A stretch of 64,000 nucleotides of DNA, from NCBI RefSeq assembly GCF_009498455.1, contig NZ_CP045644.1, positions 2,421,001 to 2,485,000 on the forward strand. Direction: 5' to 3'. A program made the translations under genes and the position numbers. Below, in pieces: positions 43,204 to 52,142 of the stretch (the first letter of the stretch is position 1; each line of letters starts with the position of its first letter). Under the pieces are notes generated by a model, which was not told the DNA's origin, did not search any database, and saw only the letters and a program-made list of their open reading frames with translations. This DNA comes from Variovorax paradoxus. Lineage in GTDB: Bacteria > Pseudomonadota > Gammaproteobacteria > Burkholderiales > Burkholderiaceae_C.

Positions 43204-43824
43204 ATGGACTTCCCGATGCAAGAACATGCCGTGCTGCTGCGGGCCTATGCCCGGGCACAGGAGCGTTGCTCGCGCCTGCTGATCGAGCAGGCCGCCCGGG
43301 TCGAGCGGCTCGAGGCGCAGATCGTGCGGCTGCGCGGTGCGCTGATGGCGCGCGACTCGGCGATTGCCATCGTGCGCGAAGAGCTGGCGGCGCGCGCGGC
43401 CGTGGGCAGCGCCTTGCCCCAGCGCCTGCACGCGCTGCTGGCGCCGGGCGGCCGGCGCCACCATGCGCTGCCGCCGGGGCCGGAGGTGCCGGCCGATCTG
43501 CGTGCCAAGTCGGTGCTGTGCGTCGGCCGTTCGGAAGCGGCGCAAGAGGCGCCTTCGCTGGCGCGTCAATTGGTCGAGATTGCCGGCGGCCGTTACCTGC
43601 ACCACGACGGCGGCGACGAGGCCGACGACCCCGCGGCGCTCGAAGCCGGCCTGCGCGCCGCCGACCTCGTGATCTGCCAGACCGGCTGCGTGAGCCACGG
43701 CGCCTACTGGCGCGTGCAGGACCACTGTCGTCGCACCGGCAAGCCCTGCGTGCTGGTGGGCGAGCCGCAGCCGATGCTGTTCGTGCGGCCGCCGCTCGCG
43801 GCGGCCGTCGATCACTCCGCCTGA
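43204..43824 (+). CDS. DUF2325-domain protein
   Basis: 206 aa from the ATG at 43204; an ATG at 43195 would add three residues. No ribosome site is clear for either. An N-terminal coiled coil (residues ~15-60, [20 protein letters not shown]) is followed by the DUF2325 domain near residues 105-195. The domain has [15 protein letters not shown], then the conserved [20 protein letters not shown] with its Cys, and [12 protein letters not shown]. The family's function is unknown. A Fur-like box just upstream suggests iron-dependent expression. Confidence 0.75.
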   Translation: MDFPMQEHAVLLRAYARAQERCSRLLIEQAARVERLEAQIVRLRGALMARDSAIAIVREELAARAAVGSALPQRLHALLAPGGRRHHALPPGPEVPADLRAKSVLCVGRSEAAQEAPSLARQLVEIAGGRYLHHDGGDEADDPAALEAGLRAADLVICQTGCVSHGAYWRVQDHCRRTGKPCVLVGEPQPMLFVRPPLAAAVDHSA

Positions 43825-43834
43825 ACGGAAGAAA

Positions 43835-45703
43835 TTACGGCTTGGCTGCGAGCCAGGCCGAGACCTTGGCCGCGTCGTGCGAGAACAGCCGCCACGTGGT
43901 CGACCCCGTCGGCAGCGCGAGCGGCAGGCGCAGCAGCCGGCGGTCGCGCGAGACGAGGGCGGTGCACTTCGCGGCACTGCCGAGGTACAGCGCCAGGTCG
44001 TCGAGCTTCGTCAGGCGCCAAGCTTGCGCGGGCTGCGACGCGCCCTTGCCGCGACCACCGACGGCCGGCAGCTCGATGCCCAGCCATTCGTCGTTGGCCG
44101 AGAAGCCGGCCTTTTCGGCGGCGCCGCCGCGCAGCACCACCTTGATCTGCACGCTGCCGCCGGTTTCGGCCACGCGCAGGCCGAGCGCCTGCGCGGGCTG
44201 CGAGGGGTCGTCGAGCGTGGCCACGCCGTGGGCGCGCAGCAGGTCGGCCAGCGGGAGTTCGTCGGTCGAATGCACCCAGCGTGCGAGTTCCGGCGCGTAC
44301 GAGCGTCCGCCCACGGCTTCGAGCGCGGCCGCGATGTCGGCCTCGCTGATCGGGCCGCCGCTGCTGTGCGTCCAGAGGTGGCGCATCACGTCGTCGAGCG
44401 TGCCCTTGCCTTCATGGCGCAGCGTGAGGTCGAAGCACAGCGCCACCAGCGCGCCCTTGGTGTAGTAGCTGACGGTGCTGTTGGGCGTCTGCTCGTCCTG
44501 GCGGTAGTACTTGACCCAGGCGTCGAAGCTCGCGTCGGCCACCGGCTGCACGAGCCGGCCGGGCGTCTGCAGCACCTGGTTGATGGTCTTGTTGAGCAGC
44601 CGCAGGTAGGCGGCGTCGTCGATGCGGCCGGCGCGGCGCAGCAGCAGGTCGTCGTAGTAGCTCGTGAAGCCCTCGAAGAACCACAGCAGCTGCGTGTAGT
44701 TTTCCTGGCTGTAGTCGTAGTGCGCGAACTCCGCCGGGCGCATGCGTTTGACGTTCCAGGTGTGGAAGTACTCGTGGCTGATGAGGCCCAGCAGCGTGGT
44801 GTAGCCCTCGGGCTGCTTCTTCTTTTCGCCGCGCTGCGGCAGGTCGCGGCGGTTGCAGATGAGCGCGGTGGAGTGGCGGTGCTCGAGCCCGCCGTAGCCG
44901 TCGTCCACCGCGTTGAGCATGAACACGTAGCGGTCGATCGGCAGCTTGGGGCCGCCGCGCTTGCCGGCCTTGTCGCCGTGCCAGAAGCGGATCTCGGCCT
45001 CGCAGATGGCCTGCGTGTCGGCGATGAGGCGCTCGCCGTCGAACGAGGCCGCGGCGCCTGCGATCACGAAGCGGTGCGGCACGCCGCAGGCTTCGAATTC
45101 GGCGCTCCAGAAGGCCCCCATCTCGACCGGGCTGTCGGCCAGTTCGTCGTAGCCGGCGGCGCGGTAGCTGCCGAAGCCGTGCTTGTCGGCCTTGGTCGGC
45201 ACGAGCGCGGTGGCGCACGACCAGCGTGCGGCGTCTGTCGGCAGCGTGGGTGGCACGATTTCGAGCGCGTGCGGCGCCTCGGTCTGGCCTTCGACGCGCA
45301 GGCAGACGCTGGTGCCGTTGAAGAAGCCGCGCGTGGCATCGAGCCATGCGGTGCGCACCGAGTTGTCGTAGGCGCAGACCTGGTAGTGCAGCACCAGCGG
45401 CTGGCCCGGCACGCAGTCGATCTGCCAGCTGCACTTGTCGAGCTGCGTCAGCACCGGCTTGCGACGGCCCTGCGTGGCGCGCAGGCCTTGCAGGTTCTTG
45501 GCGAACTCGCGCACGAGGTAGCTGCCCGGAATCCACACCGGCAGCGCCACGCGCTGCTGCGCGGTGGGCGCGGCGATGGTCAGCGTGACGGCGAACAGGC
45601 GGGCATGAAGGTCCGCGCACTCGACGCGGCAATGCACGGCGGCAGGGGCGGTTGCAGCAGCGCCCGCGCGCCGGGAAGCAGAAGTCGTCGAGGTCGTCGC
45701 CAT
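43835..45703 (-). CDS. M61-family metallopeptidase with PDZ domain
   Basis: 622 aa. The N-terminal ~180 residues form the M61 beta-domain (LPVWIPGSYLVREFAKNLQG). The catalytic core holds HEYFHTWNVKRMRPAEFAHY (HExxH zinc site) and the third ligand in LLWFFEGFTSYYDDLLL. A PDZ-like domain lies near residues 520-590 (GLRVAETGGSVQIKVVLRGG). Glycyl aminopeptidases of this family act on small peptides. No signal peptide is visible, so it is probably cytoplasmic. Start at 45703 lies 4 nt from the DsbC stop on the same strand, so they are cotranscribed. Confidence 0.88.
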   Translation of the reverse strand: MATTSTTSASRRAGAAATAPAAVHCRVECADLHARLFAVTLTIAAPTAQQRVALPVWIPGSYLVREFAKNLQGLRATQGRRKPVLTQLDKCSWQIDCVPGQPLVLHYQVCAYDNSVRTAWLDATRGFFNGTSVCLRVEGQTEAPHALEIVPPTLPTDAARWSCATALVPTKADKHGFGSYRAAGYDELADSPVEMGAFWSAEFEACGVPHRFVIAGAAASFDGERLIADTQAICEAEIRFWHGDKAGKRGGPKLPIDRYVFMLNAVDDGYGGLEHRHSTALICNRRDLPQRGEKKKQPEGYTTLLGLISHEYFHTWNVKRMRPAEFAHYDYSQENYTQLLWFFEGFTSYYDDLLLRRAGRIDDAAYLRLLNKTINQVLQTPGRLVQPVADASFDAWVKYYRQDEQTPNSTVSYYTKGALVALCFDLTLRHEGKGTLDDVMRHLWTHSSGGPISEADIAAALEAVGGRSYAPELARWVHSTDELPLADLLRAHGVATLDDPSQPAQALGLRVAETGGSVQIKVVLRGGAAEKAGFSANDEWLGIELPAVGGRGKGASQPAQAWRLTKLDDLALYLGSAAKCTALVSRDRRLLRLPLALPTGSTTWRLFSHDAAKVSAWLAAKP

Positions 45704-45707
45704 TGGA

Positions 45708-46427
45708 TCAGTTGGCGGCGGCGAGTTGCTTCTCGACCTGTTCGGCGGGAATGGCGCCCGGGACGCGGCTGCCGTCGGTGAAGATCAGCGTGGGCGTGCC
45801 CGTGATGTTGTACTTGCGGCCGAACTCCACGTTGCGCTCCAGCGCCGCCACGTTGCAGGTGCTGGCGGCGGCGGCGGGCTTGACGCTGTTTTCCATCCAG
45901 TCGGCCCAGGCCTTGCCCGGGTCCTTGCTGCACCAGATGTCGCGCGACTTGGCGGTCGAGTCGGCGCCGAGCACGGGGTACAGGAACATGTAGACGGTCA
46001 CGTTGTCGACCTTCTTCATGTCTTTCTCGAAGCGCTTGCAGTAGCCGCAGTTCGGGTCTTCGAAGACCGCGACCTTGCGCTTGCCGTTGCCGCGCACGAT
46101 CTTGATCGCGTCTTTCACGGGCAGCTTGTCGAAGGCGACGGCGGTGAGCTTCTCGACGCGCTCTTCGGTGAGGTTGCGGCGCGTCTTCGCGTCGATCAGG
46201 CTGCCCTGCAGCAGGTAGCCGCCTTGCTCGTCGGTGTAGAGGATCTGGCTGCCGTTCACGCGCACTTCGTACAGGCCCGGCACGGGCGTCTTGGTGACTT
46301 CCTCGATGGCCGGCAGTTGCGGGATGTGCGTCGGCAGGTTCTTGCGGATCTCGGCCTCGCCCGCGCCGGCGGTGGAGAACGTGAGCAGCGCGCAGGCGGC
46401 GACGAGAAGGTGGCGGACGAAGGTCAT
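45708..46427 (-). CDS. dsbC: DsbC-family thiol:disulfide interchange protein
   Basis: 239 aa with a signal peptide (LLVAACALLTFSTAGAGEA). The N-terminal dimerisation domain has VPGLYEVRVNGSQILYTDEQ. The thioredoxin-fold domain has FEDPNCGYCKRFEKDM, the CxxC active site. A second conserved Cys pair is expected near DIWCSKDPGKAW and TCNVA, as in DsbC. The protein isomerises wrong disulfides in the periplasm. It is upstream of the M61 peptidase on one transcript. Confidence 0.88.
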   Translation of the reverse strand: MTFVRHLLVAACALLTFSTAGAGEAEIRKNLPTHIPQLPAIEEVTKTPVPGLYEVRVNGSQILYTDEQGGYLLQGSLIDAKTRRNLTEERVEKLTAVAFDKLPVKDAIKIVRGNGKRKVAVFEDPNCGYCKRFEKDMKKVDNVTVYMFLYPVLGADSTAKSRDIWCSKDPGKAWADWMENSVKPAAAASTCNVAALERNVEFGRKYNITGTPTLIFTDGSRVPGAIPAEQVEKQLAAAN

Positions 46428-46476
46428 CGGGAAGGTTTCGGGAAAAAGGTGGAGGGCTGGCGGCGGCGTCAGGCGG

Positions 46477-47604
46477 TCAGGCTTTGAGGCCCATGGCCTG
46501 GGCGGTGATCCAGTGCTTCACGAAGCGCGTGCGGTCGAAACCGCGCATGCCCCAGTTGCGCAACGCAGGGAGTGGACCCAGGTTGTGCGAGAAAAGTTGC
46601 TGCAATCCGTCGGTCGCCAGGCTCATCTGCAGCACATCGGCGCGGCGGGCGCGTTCGTAGCGGCGCAGCAGGCGGGCGTCGCCCACGCTGCGCCAGTAGT
46701 CGCGGGTGCGGATCACCTCGGCCAGCGCAGCCGCATCGGACAGCCCGAGGTTCAGGCCCTGGCCCGCCAGCGGGTGCACCGTGTGGGCAGCGTCGCCCGC
46801 GAGCACCCACGATTGCGTGGGCTGGCCGGGCATCGTGCCGGACCAGCGGTCGGCGATGGCGCGCGACAGCGGCCACACGGCGCGTTCGCTCGTGAGCCGC
46901 AGCGAGCCCAGCTCGCCGTGGCTGGCTTCGCTCACGGCGGCACTGAATTCTTCGGCGCTTTGTGCGATCAGTTCGGGCACGCGCAGCTGGTCGACCGACC
47001 ACACCAGCGCCAGCGTCTTGCCATGCACGCCGCCCAGCGGCAGCAGGGCGAACACCTCGCCGCGGTCGTTGAACCACTGGCGCGCGATGCCGTCGTGCGT
47101 GTGCGCGGCCTCGAGCCGTGCGGCAATGGCGTGCTGCGGGTAGCGCGTGACCTCGTAGCTCACGCCCAGCGCTGCGCGCGAGGCGCTGGCCTTGCCTTCG
47201 CACACCACGGTGAGCGGTGCGGCCACGGGCTCGGTCACCACGTCGATCAGGGGCTGGAAGCGCACCGCGTCGGCCAGTTGCTGCTCGAGCGCGGGCACGT
47301 CGACGATCCAGGCCAGCGCCTCGACCTTCTGGCGCGCGGCGCTGAACTGCACCCGGCCGCCGTCGTCGCCGTGCACCTGCATCTCGTGCACCGGCGTGGC
47401 ATGGGCCGCGTCGGGCCAGCCGCGCAGCGATTCGAGCAGCGTGCGGGACGCCACGTTGAGCGCGTACGCCCGGATGTCTTCCTTGCCCGCAGGGGCCGGC
47501 GGCACCACCAGCGCGACGCGCACGCGTTCGCGCGCCAGCAGCAGCGCCAGCGTGCGGCCGACGATGCCGGCGCCGCGGATACAAACTTCGGGTGAGAGGG
47601 CCAT
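46477..47604 (-). CDS. UbiH/UbiF-type FAD monooxygenase
   Basis: 375 aa from the ATG at 47604; further upstream codons would read the intergenic repeat. No clear ribosome site. Motifs: GAGIVGRTLALLLARERVRV (FAD Rossmann loop), and AHTVHPLAGQGLNLGLSDAA (the ubiquinone-hydroxylase signature). It is expected to hydroxylate a ubiquinone precursor ring at the inner membrane; which ring position is not evident. It is first in an operon with dsbC and the M61 peptidase on the minus strand. Confidence 0.85.
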   Translation of the reverse strand: MALSPEVCIRGAGIVGRTLALLLARERVRVALVVPPAPAGKEDIRAYALNVASRTLLESLRGWPDAAHATPVHEMQVHGDDGGRVQFSAARQKVEALAWIVDVPALEQQLADAVRFQPLIDVVTEPVAAPLTVVCEGKASASRAALGVSYEVTRYPQHAIAARLEAAHTHDGIARQWFNDRGEVFALLPLGGVHGKTLALVWSVDQLRVPELIAQSAEEFSAAVSEASHGELGSLRLTSERAVWPLSRAIADRWSGTMPGQPTQSWVLAGDAAHTVHPLAGQGLNLGLSDAAALAEVIRTRDYWRSVGDARLLRRYERARRADVLQMSLATDGLQQLFSHNLGPLPALRNWGMRGFDRTRFVKHWITAQAMGLKA

Positions 47605-47630
47605 CAGATGATTGTATGAACTAAGCCCAC

Positions 47631-47721
47631 CCCCAGGCTTCGCGCACTTCGTGTCGCTACGCCAACCCCCTCGCGGGGGCGATACCAGCGGCCCGGCAAA
47701 GCCGGTTCCGCGGTATCCCTG
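47631..47721 (+). repeat. Double-hairpin intergenic repeat, copy 1
   Basis: CCCCAGGCTTCGCGCACTTC, then CCCCCTCGCGGGGG, then CCGGCAAAGCCGG. Two hairpins follow a conserved lead. It lies between the UbiH-type and MOSC genes. Copies 2 and 3 are at 53764-53857 (inverted) and 56182-56278. Confidence 0.8.
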
Positions 47722-47787
47722 GAAGGGACCGCGACGGTTTGGAAAGCGATATCGGACAATCGCCAGCGATTTCAAAGGAACCCCACC

Positions 47788-48672
47788 GTGTCGCAGCCGT
47801 CCGCTTTCGATCTCCAGGCCACCATCGCCCGCCTGTTCGTGTATCCCGTCAAGTCGTGCGCGGGCGTCGAGCTCAATGAGATGCTGCTCACCGAAACCGG
47901 CCTCGAGTTCGACCGCGCCTGGACGGTGGTCGATGCGCAGGGCGAGTTCGTCACCCAGCGGCAGCTGCCGCGCATGGCACTCATCCAGCCGCAGATGAAG
48001 CACACCGAGGTCGTGCTGCGCGCGCCCGGCATGCTGGCGCTGCACCTGGCCTTCGACCGCGTCGAGCAGCCGGTGCGCGTGCGCGTGTGGAAGGACGACG
48101 TGGCGGCCTACGACATGGGCGACATCGCGGCACAGTGGTTCAGCGACTTTCTTTCAGAGCCCGGCAAGCCGCAGACCTTGCGCCTGGTGCGTTTCGACCC
48201 CGAGCACCAGCGCCTGTCGAGCCTCAAGTGGACCGACGGCGTCGAGGCGCTGAACCAGTTTGCCGACGGCTTTCCGCTGCTGGTGGCCAGCGAAGGCTCG
48301 CTCGCCGAACTCAACGAGCGCCTTGCGGCGGCCGGCCACGGCCCGGTCGGCATCGAGCGTTTCCGCCCGAACATCGTGCTGGCCGGCATCGAGTCGCACG
48401 ACGAAGACCGGGTCGACGCGCTGCACGTCACCACCGGCGAAGGCGAGGCCGAGCTGCGTCCGGTCAAGCCCTGCACGCGCTGCCCGATTCCCGACATCGA
48501 CCCGGCGACCGCGCTCAGCAGCCCCGAGGTCGGCGACATGCTGCGCACCTACCGCGCCGACGCGCGCGTGGACGGCGGCATCACCTTCGGCATGAACTGC
48601 ATCGTGGTGCAGGGCGTGGAGCACCTGCTGAAGGTGGGGCAGGTGGTGGGGGCGAACTACAGGTTCGAGTAA
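47788..48672 (+). CDS. MOSC-domain protein (YcbX-like)
   Basis: 294 aa from a GTG at 47788. The N-terminal MOSC_N barrel has IARLFVYPVKSCAGVELNEM and FDRAWTVVDAQGEFVTQRQL. The C-terminal MOSC domain has IERFRPNIVLAG and VKPCTRCPIPDIDP, with the Cys expected to bind molybdenum cofactor. YcbX-type proteins reduce N-hydroxylated compounds (family knowledge). Which partner donates electrons here is not visible. Confidence 0.85.
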   Translation: MSQPSAFDLQATIARLFVYPVKSCAGVELNEMLLTETGLEFDRAWTVVDAQGEFVTQRQLPRMALIQPQMKHTEVVLRAPGMLALHLAFDRVEQPVRVRVWKDDVAAYDMGDIAAQWFSDFLSEPGKPQTLRLVRFDPEHQRLSSLKWTDGVEALNQFADGFPLLVASEGSLAELNERLAAAGHGPVGIERFRPNIVLAGIESHDEDRVDALHVTTGEGEAELRPVKPCTRCPIPDIDPATALSSPEVGDMLRTYRADARVDGGITFGMNCIVVQGVEHLLKVGQVVGANYRFE

Positions 48673-48679
48673 CGGGCGA

Positions 48680-49075
48680 TCAGAACGCCACGCCTGCGAT
48701 CAGGATGATGTTCGCGTATGGCGTGCATTCGCCCGTGCGCACGATGGCGCGGGCCCTGGCGCTGCGGCGCTTGAATTCCTCGTGCGACACGGTTTGCGGC
48801 GCGATGCCCAGCGACTGCGGGTACCAGCCCGGCAGCGCCTTCGCAGCGCCTTGCAGCGCTTCGTCGGCCACGACGATGCTTTCCACCTGCATCTCCGACA
48901 GCACCGCCTTCAGCACATCGCTGATCCCCGGCACACCGCGCGCCACGGCCAGGTCGATGCGGCGCGGGCCGTCGGGAATGGGCAGGCCGGCGTCGCCGAT
49001 CACCAGCATGTCGCCGTGGCCCATGGAGGCGATCACGTGGGAGAGTTCGGCGTGCAGCAGGGGAGAGCGTTTCAC
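48680..49075 (-). CDS. rbsD: D-ribose pyranase
   Basis: 131 aa from a GTG at 49075 (MKRSPLLHAELSHVIASMGH). Catalytic His20 is present in GHGDMLVIGDAGLPIP. The C-terminus RTGECTPYANIILIAGVAF is nearly that of E. coli RbsD. The enzyme interconverts beta-pyranose and beta-furanose ribose before phosphorylation. It is the last gene of the ribose operon, sharing four bases with rbsK (GTGA). Confidence 0.93.
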   Translation of the reverse strand: MKRSPLLHAELSHVIASMGHGDMLVIGDAGLPIPDGPRRIDLAVARGVPGISDVLKAVLSEMQVESIVVADEALQGAAKALPGWYPQSLGIAPQTVSHEEFKRRSARARAIVRTGECTPYANIILIAGVAF

Positions 49076-50031
49076 AGCGTGATCCAGTCGGGGGGCAGGG
49101 GGCTGCGCAGCACGGCGTCGCGCAGCGGAATGGAGGGTTGGGCGCCAGGCTGCTGGATGCACAGCGCAGCGGCGCGGATGCCCAGGCGCACGGCTTCGTC
49201 GAACGACTGGCCTTCGCCCAGTGCCACGGCGAGCGCACCCAGGAAGGTGTCGCCGGCAGCGGTGGTGTCGACCGCCTGCACCTTCGGCGCGGGATGGTGG
49301 CGTGCACCGTCGGTATCGACCGCCACCGCGCCGCGCGAGCCCAGCGTCACGACGACGCGGGCGATGCCGCGCGCGCGCAGCGCCTGGCCGGCCTGCGCGG
49401 CTTCTTCGGGGCTGTCGGCGTTCTGGCCCGACAGCGTCTGCGCCTCGATCTCGTTGACCACGAGCGTGTCGATGCGGGGCCAGAGCGCCTCGGCAATGGG
49501 TTGCACCGGCGAGGGGTTGAGCATGACCGCGCAGCCCGCGTCGTGCGCGGCGGCGATGGCGCGCGCCACCTGGTCCATCGGGGTTTCGAACTGCGCGACG
49601 AGAAACGCCGCGCCCTGCAGTTGCGTGCGCAGCGCGGCGTCGTCGAGGGCGACGCGCGCGTTGGCGCCGGGGATCATCACGATGCGGTTCTGGCCGCTGT
49701 CTTCGACCAGGATCAGTGCCGTGCCGGTGGGCTCGGCGGTGTCGGTGCGCAGCGCGGAAGTGTCGATGCCGTCGCGCGCGAGCGCCTCGCGCAGCGCCTG
49801 GCCGTGGGCGTCGTCGCCCACGCAGCCGATCATGTGCACCTGCGCACCTTCGCGCGCGCAGCTCACGGCCTGGTTGGCGCCCTTGCCGCCGGGGATGGCG
49901 TCGATCGAGCGGCCCAGCAGGGTTTCGCCCGCGGCCGGCGCGTGCGGCACGCGCAGCACGATGTCCATGTTCAGGCTGCCGAGCACGACGATGCGCGGCG
50001 GCGTGGAGGAAGAGAGAGGCTGAAGGCTCAC
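49072..50031 (-). CDS. rbsK: Ribokinase
   Basis: 319 aa from a GTG at 50031, overlapping the rbsR stop by four bases (GTGA). PfkB-family motifs: VVLGSLNMDIVLRVP, IPGGKGANQAVSCAREG, and DTTAAGDTFLGALAVALGEG carrying the catalytic Asp. It phosphorylates D-ribose at O5 in the cytoplasm. Position between rbsR and rbsD fits the ribose role. Confidence 0.92.
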   Translation of the reverse strand: MSLQPLSSSTPPRIVVLGSLNMDIVLRVPHAPAAGETLLGRSIDAIPGGKGANQAVSCAREGAQVHMIGCVGDDAHGQALREALARDGIDTSALRTDTAEPTGTALILVEDSGQNRIVMIPGANARVALDDAALRTQLQGAAFLVAQFETPMDQVARAIAAAHDAGCAVMLNPSPVQPIAEALWPRIDTLVVNEIEAQTLSGQNADSPEEAAQAGQALRARGIARVVVTLGSRGAVAVDTDGARHHPAPKVQAVDTTAAGDTFLGALAVALGEGQSFDEAVRLGIRAAALCIQQPGAQPSIPLRDAVLRSPLPPDWITL

Positions 50032-51116
50032 GAGGTGCGGGACTTGGAAGGTGTGGTGGTGACGGTGGTGGCCGATGCTGCGGGCGTCACGCCCGCTTCG
50101 CGAAAGCCCGCGTGGCGCGCGGTCGAGGCGCGCACGCGCAGCTCGGGTTGCAGCACGACCTTGCGTGCGTCGCGGCGCTTGCCGCCCATGCGCTCCAGCA
50201 GCATGTCGACCGCCAGCGCGCCGATGCGCTCCTTGGGTTGCGCCACGGTGGTGAGCGGCGGGCTGGTGTAGGCCGACAGTTCGATGTCGTCGAAGCCCAC
50301 GATGGAGAGTTCGTCGGGCACGCGCACGCCGCTTTCGTGTGCGGCGCGCAGCGCGCCGATGGCCATCAGGTCGTTGCACACGAACACGGCCGAGGGCTTC
50401 TGCTCGGTGCGCAGGATGGCGTGCATCGCCTCGTAGCCGCCCTGGCTGGTGAAGCCGCCGCGCCACAGCAGCGCGTCGGCGTTCGGCGGTGAGCCGGTTT
50501 CTGCCAGCGCCATGCGCCAGCCTTCGATGCGCTGCTCGCTCGACGTCACGCCCGTCGGCCCTCCGATGCAGGCGATGCGCTTGTGGCCCAGCGACAGCAG
50601 GTGCCGCACGGCAAGCAGTCCGCCCTGCATGTGGGCGGTTTCCACCAGGTCGCAGGCGGGGTCGGCAATCTCGCGGTCGACCAGCACGGTGGGAATGCGC
50701 AGGCCGCGCAGCTGGGTGGCGAGCGAGTCGTCTTCGTCGGCGCCGGTCGACACCACGATGAGCCCGTCGATGCGGCGCTCGGCCAGCACTTGCAGGTACA
50801 CGCTCTGGCGCCGGGGCTCGTCGTCGGTGTTGCACAGCACCAGCGTGTAGCCGGCGCCGAAGCAGCGGTCTTCCACGATGCGCACGATCTCGGCGAAGTA
50901 GGGGTTCGAGCTGTTGGGAATGAGCATGCCCAGCGTCGAGGTGGTATTGCTCTTGAGGCTGCGCGCCATCGCGTTGGGCACGTAGCCGAGCTCGCGGATC
51001 GCCAGCTCCACGCGCTCGCGCACCTTGGCGCTCACGTGGCGCGTGTCGTTGACGACGTGCGACACGGTGGTGACGGAAACGCCCGCCTGGAGTGCAACGT
51101 CCTTGATGGTGGCCAT
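50028..51116 (-). CDS. rbsR: LacI-family repressor, probably of the ribose operon
   Basis: 362 aa. N-terminal LacI helix-turn-helix: MATIKDVALQAGVSVTTVSH, followed by hinge VPNAMARSLKSNTTSTLGML. The periplasmic-binding-protein-like sensor domain continues to ~340, with a Ser/Thr-rich tail. It lies between rbsC and rbsK. It should bind the palindrome at 54895-54914 upstream of rbsB and release it with ribose. Confidence 0.88.
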   Translation of the reverse strand: MATIKDVALQAGVSVTTVSHVVNDTRHVSAKVRERVELAIRELGYVPNAMARSLKSNTTSTLGMLIPNSSNPYFAEIVRIVEDRCFGAGYTLVLCNTDDEPRRQSVYLQVLAERRIDGLIVVSTGADEDDSLATQLRGLRIPTVLVDREIADPACDLVETAHMQGGLLAVRHLLSLGHKRIACIGGPTGVTSSEQRIEGWRMALAETGSPPNADALLWRGGFTSQGGYEAMHAILRTEQKPSAVFVCNDLMAIGALRAAHESGVRVPDELSIVGFDDIELSAYTSPPLTTVAQPKERIGALAVDMLLERMGGKRRDARKVVLQPELRVRASTARHAGFREAGVTPAASATTVTTTPSKSRTS

Positions 51117-51138
51117 GGTTGTGTGGGTTCCTTGAGGC

Positions 51139-52137
51139 TCAGGCCAGCCGACGAGCTGCCCGGCGCTGGCGCAGGGTGTCGATGATGACGGCCACCACGA
51201 TCACCGCGCCCGTGATGATGCGCTTGCTCGGCTCGCTCGCGCCGACCTGTGCCAGGCCGGCCTCGAGCACCGCGATGATCAGCACGCCGAAGAAGGTGTT
51301 GACCACCGAGCCGCGCCCGCCCATGAGGCTGGTGCCGCCGATGACCACGGCCGCGATCACCTGCAGTTCGATGCCGACGCCGGCATTCGGGTCGGCCGCT
51401 TCGAGGCGGGCCGACTGCATCAGGCCTGCGAGCCCCGCCAGCAGGCCGGTGACGGCGAACACGATGATGCGGATCGGCCGCGGGTCGATGCCCGCCAGGC
51501 GCATGGCTTCTTCATTGGTGCCGATGCCCACGACGTGACGGCCGAACACCGAACGCGTGAGCACCAGCTGCCCCACGGCGACCAGCACCACCGCGAGCAC
51601 GAAGGCGGCCGAGATGCCGCCGATCCACGGCGCGGCCAGGCCCGAGATGGCGTCGCCCACGTACTGCGTGCGCGAATCGGTGACCAGGTAGGCGCCGCCG
51701 CGCACGGCTTCGAGCATGCCCAGCGAGACGATGAAGCTCGGCAGCCGCCACGCGACCGACACCGCGCCGGTCACCGTGCCGCAGACCAGCCCGGTGGCCA
51801 GCCCGAGCATGGCGGCCAGCGGCACCGAGAGCTTCCATTCGAGGATGGCGGCGGCCGTGACGGCCGCACTGAGTGCGAGCACCGAGCCCACCGACAGGTC
51901 GATGCCCGCGATGATCAGCACGAAGGTCATGCCCACCGCCATCACGGCCAGCGCCGGGATTTCGTTGGCGATCGAGATGAAGGTGTCGCGCGTGAGGAAG
52001 TATTCGCTCATCGAGCCGAAGAGCGCGATCATGCCCAGCAGCACGACCGTGAGGCCCAGGTAGGTGCCGAGCTGGCCCTTGAGTGCGGACGGCGGCTTGC
52101 GGGTGGCAGCGGAAGAAGAAGGGGAGGCGGCGTTCAT
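51139..52137 (-). CDS. rbsC: Ribose ABC transporter permease
   Basis: 332 aa with 8-10 hydrophobic segments. Family motifs: GMTFVLIIAGIDLSVGSVLA, SVFGRHVVGIGTNEEAMRLA and GGTSLMGGRGSVVNTFFGVL. It forms the ribose channel in the inner membrane with RbsA. It starts 5 nt from the end of rbsA. Confidence 0.9.
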   Translation of the reverse strand: MNAASPSSSAATRKPPSALKGQLGTYLGLTVVLLGMIALFGSMSEYFLTRDTFISIANEIPALAVMAVGMTFVLIIAGIDLSVGSVLALSAAVTAAAILEWKLSVPLAAMLGLATGLVCGTVTGAVSVAWRLPSFIVSLGMLEAVRGGAYLVTDSRTQYVGDAISGLAAPWIGGISAAFVLAVVLVAVGQLVLTRSVFGRHVVGIGTNEEAMRLAGIDPRPIRIIVFAVTGLLAGLAGLMQSARLEAADPNAGVGIELQVIAAVVIGGTSLMGGRGSVVNTFFGVLIIAVLEAGLAQVGASEPSKRIITGAVIVVAVIIDTLRQRRAARRLA

Positions 52138-52142
52138 GGTCG

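Noticed and set aside
49138..50271. A 377-residue plus-strand frame opposite rbsK and rbsR
   Set aside because: Both minus-strand genes have full family motifs; the opposite frame has none.
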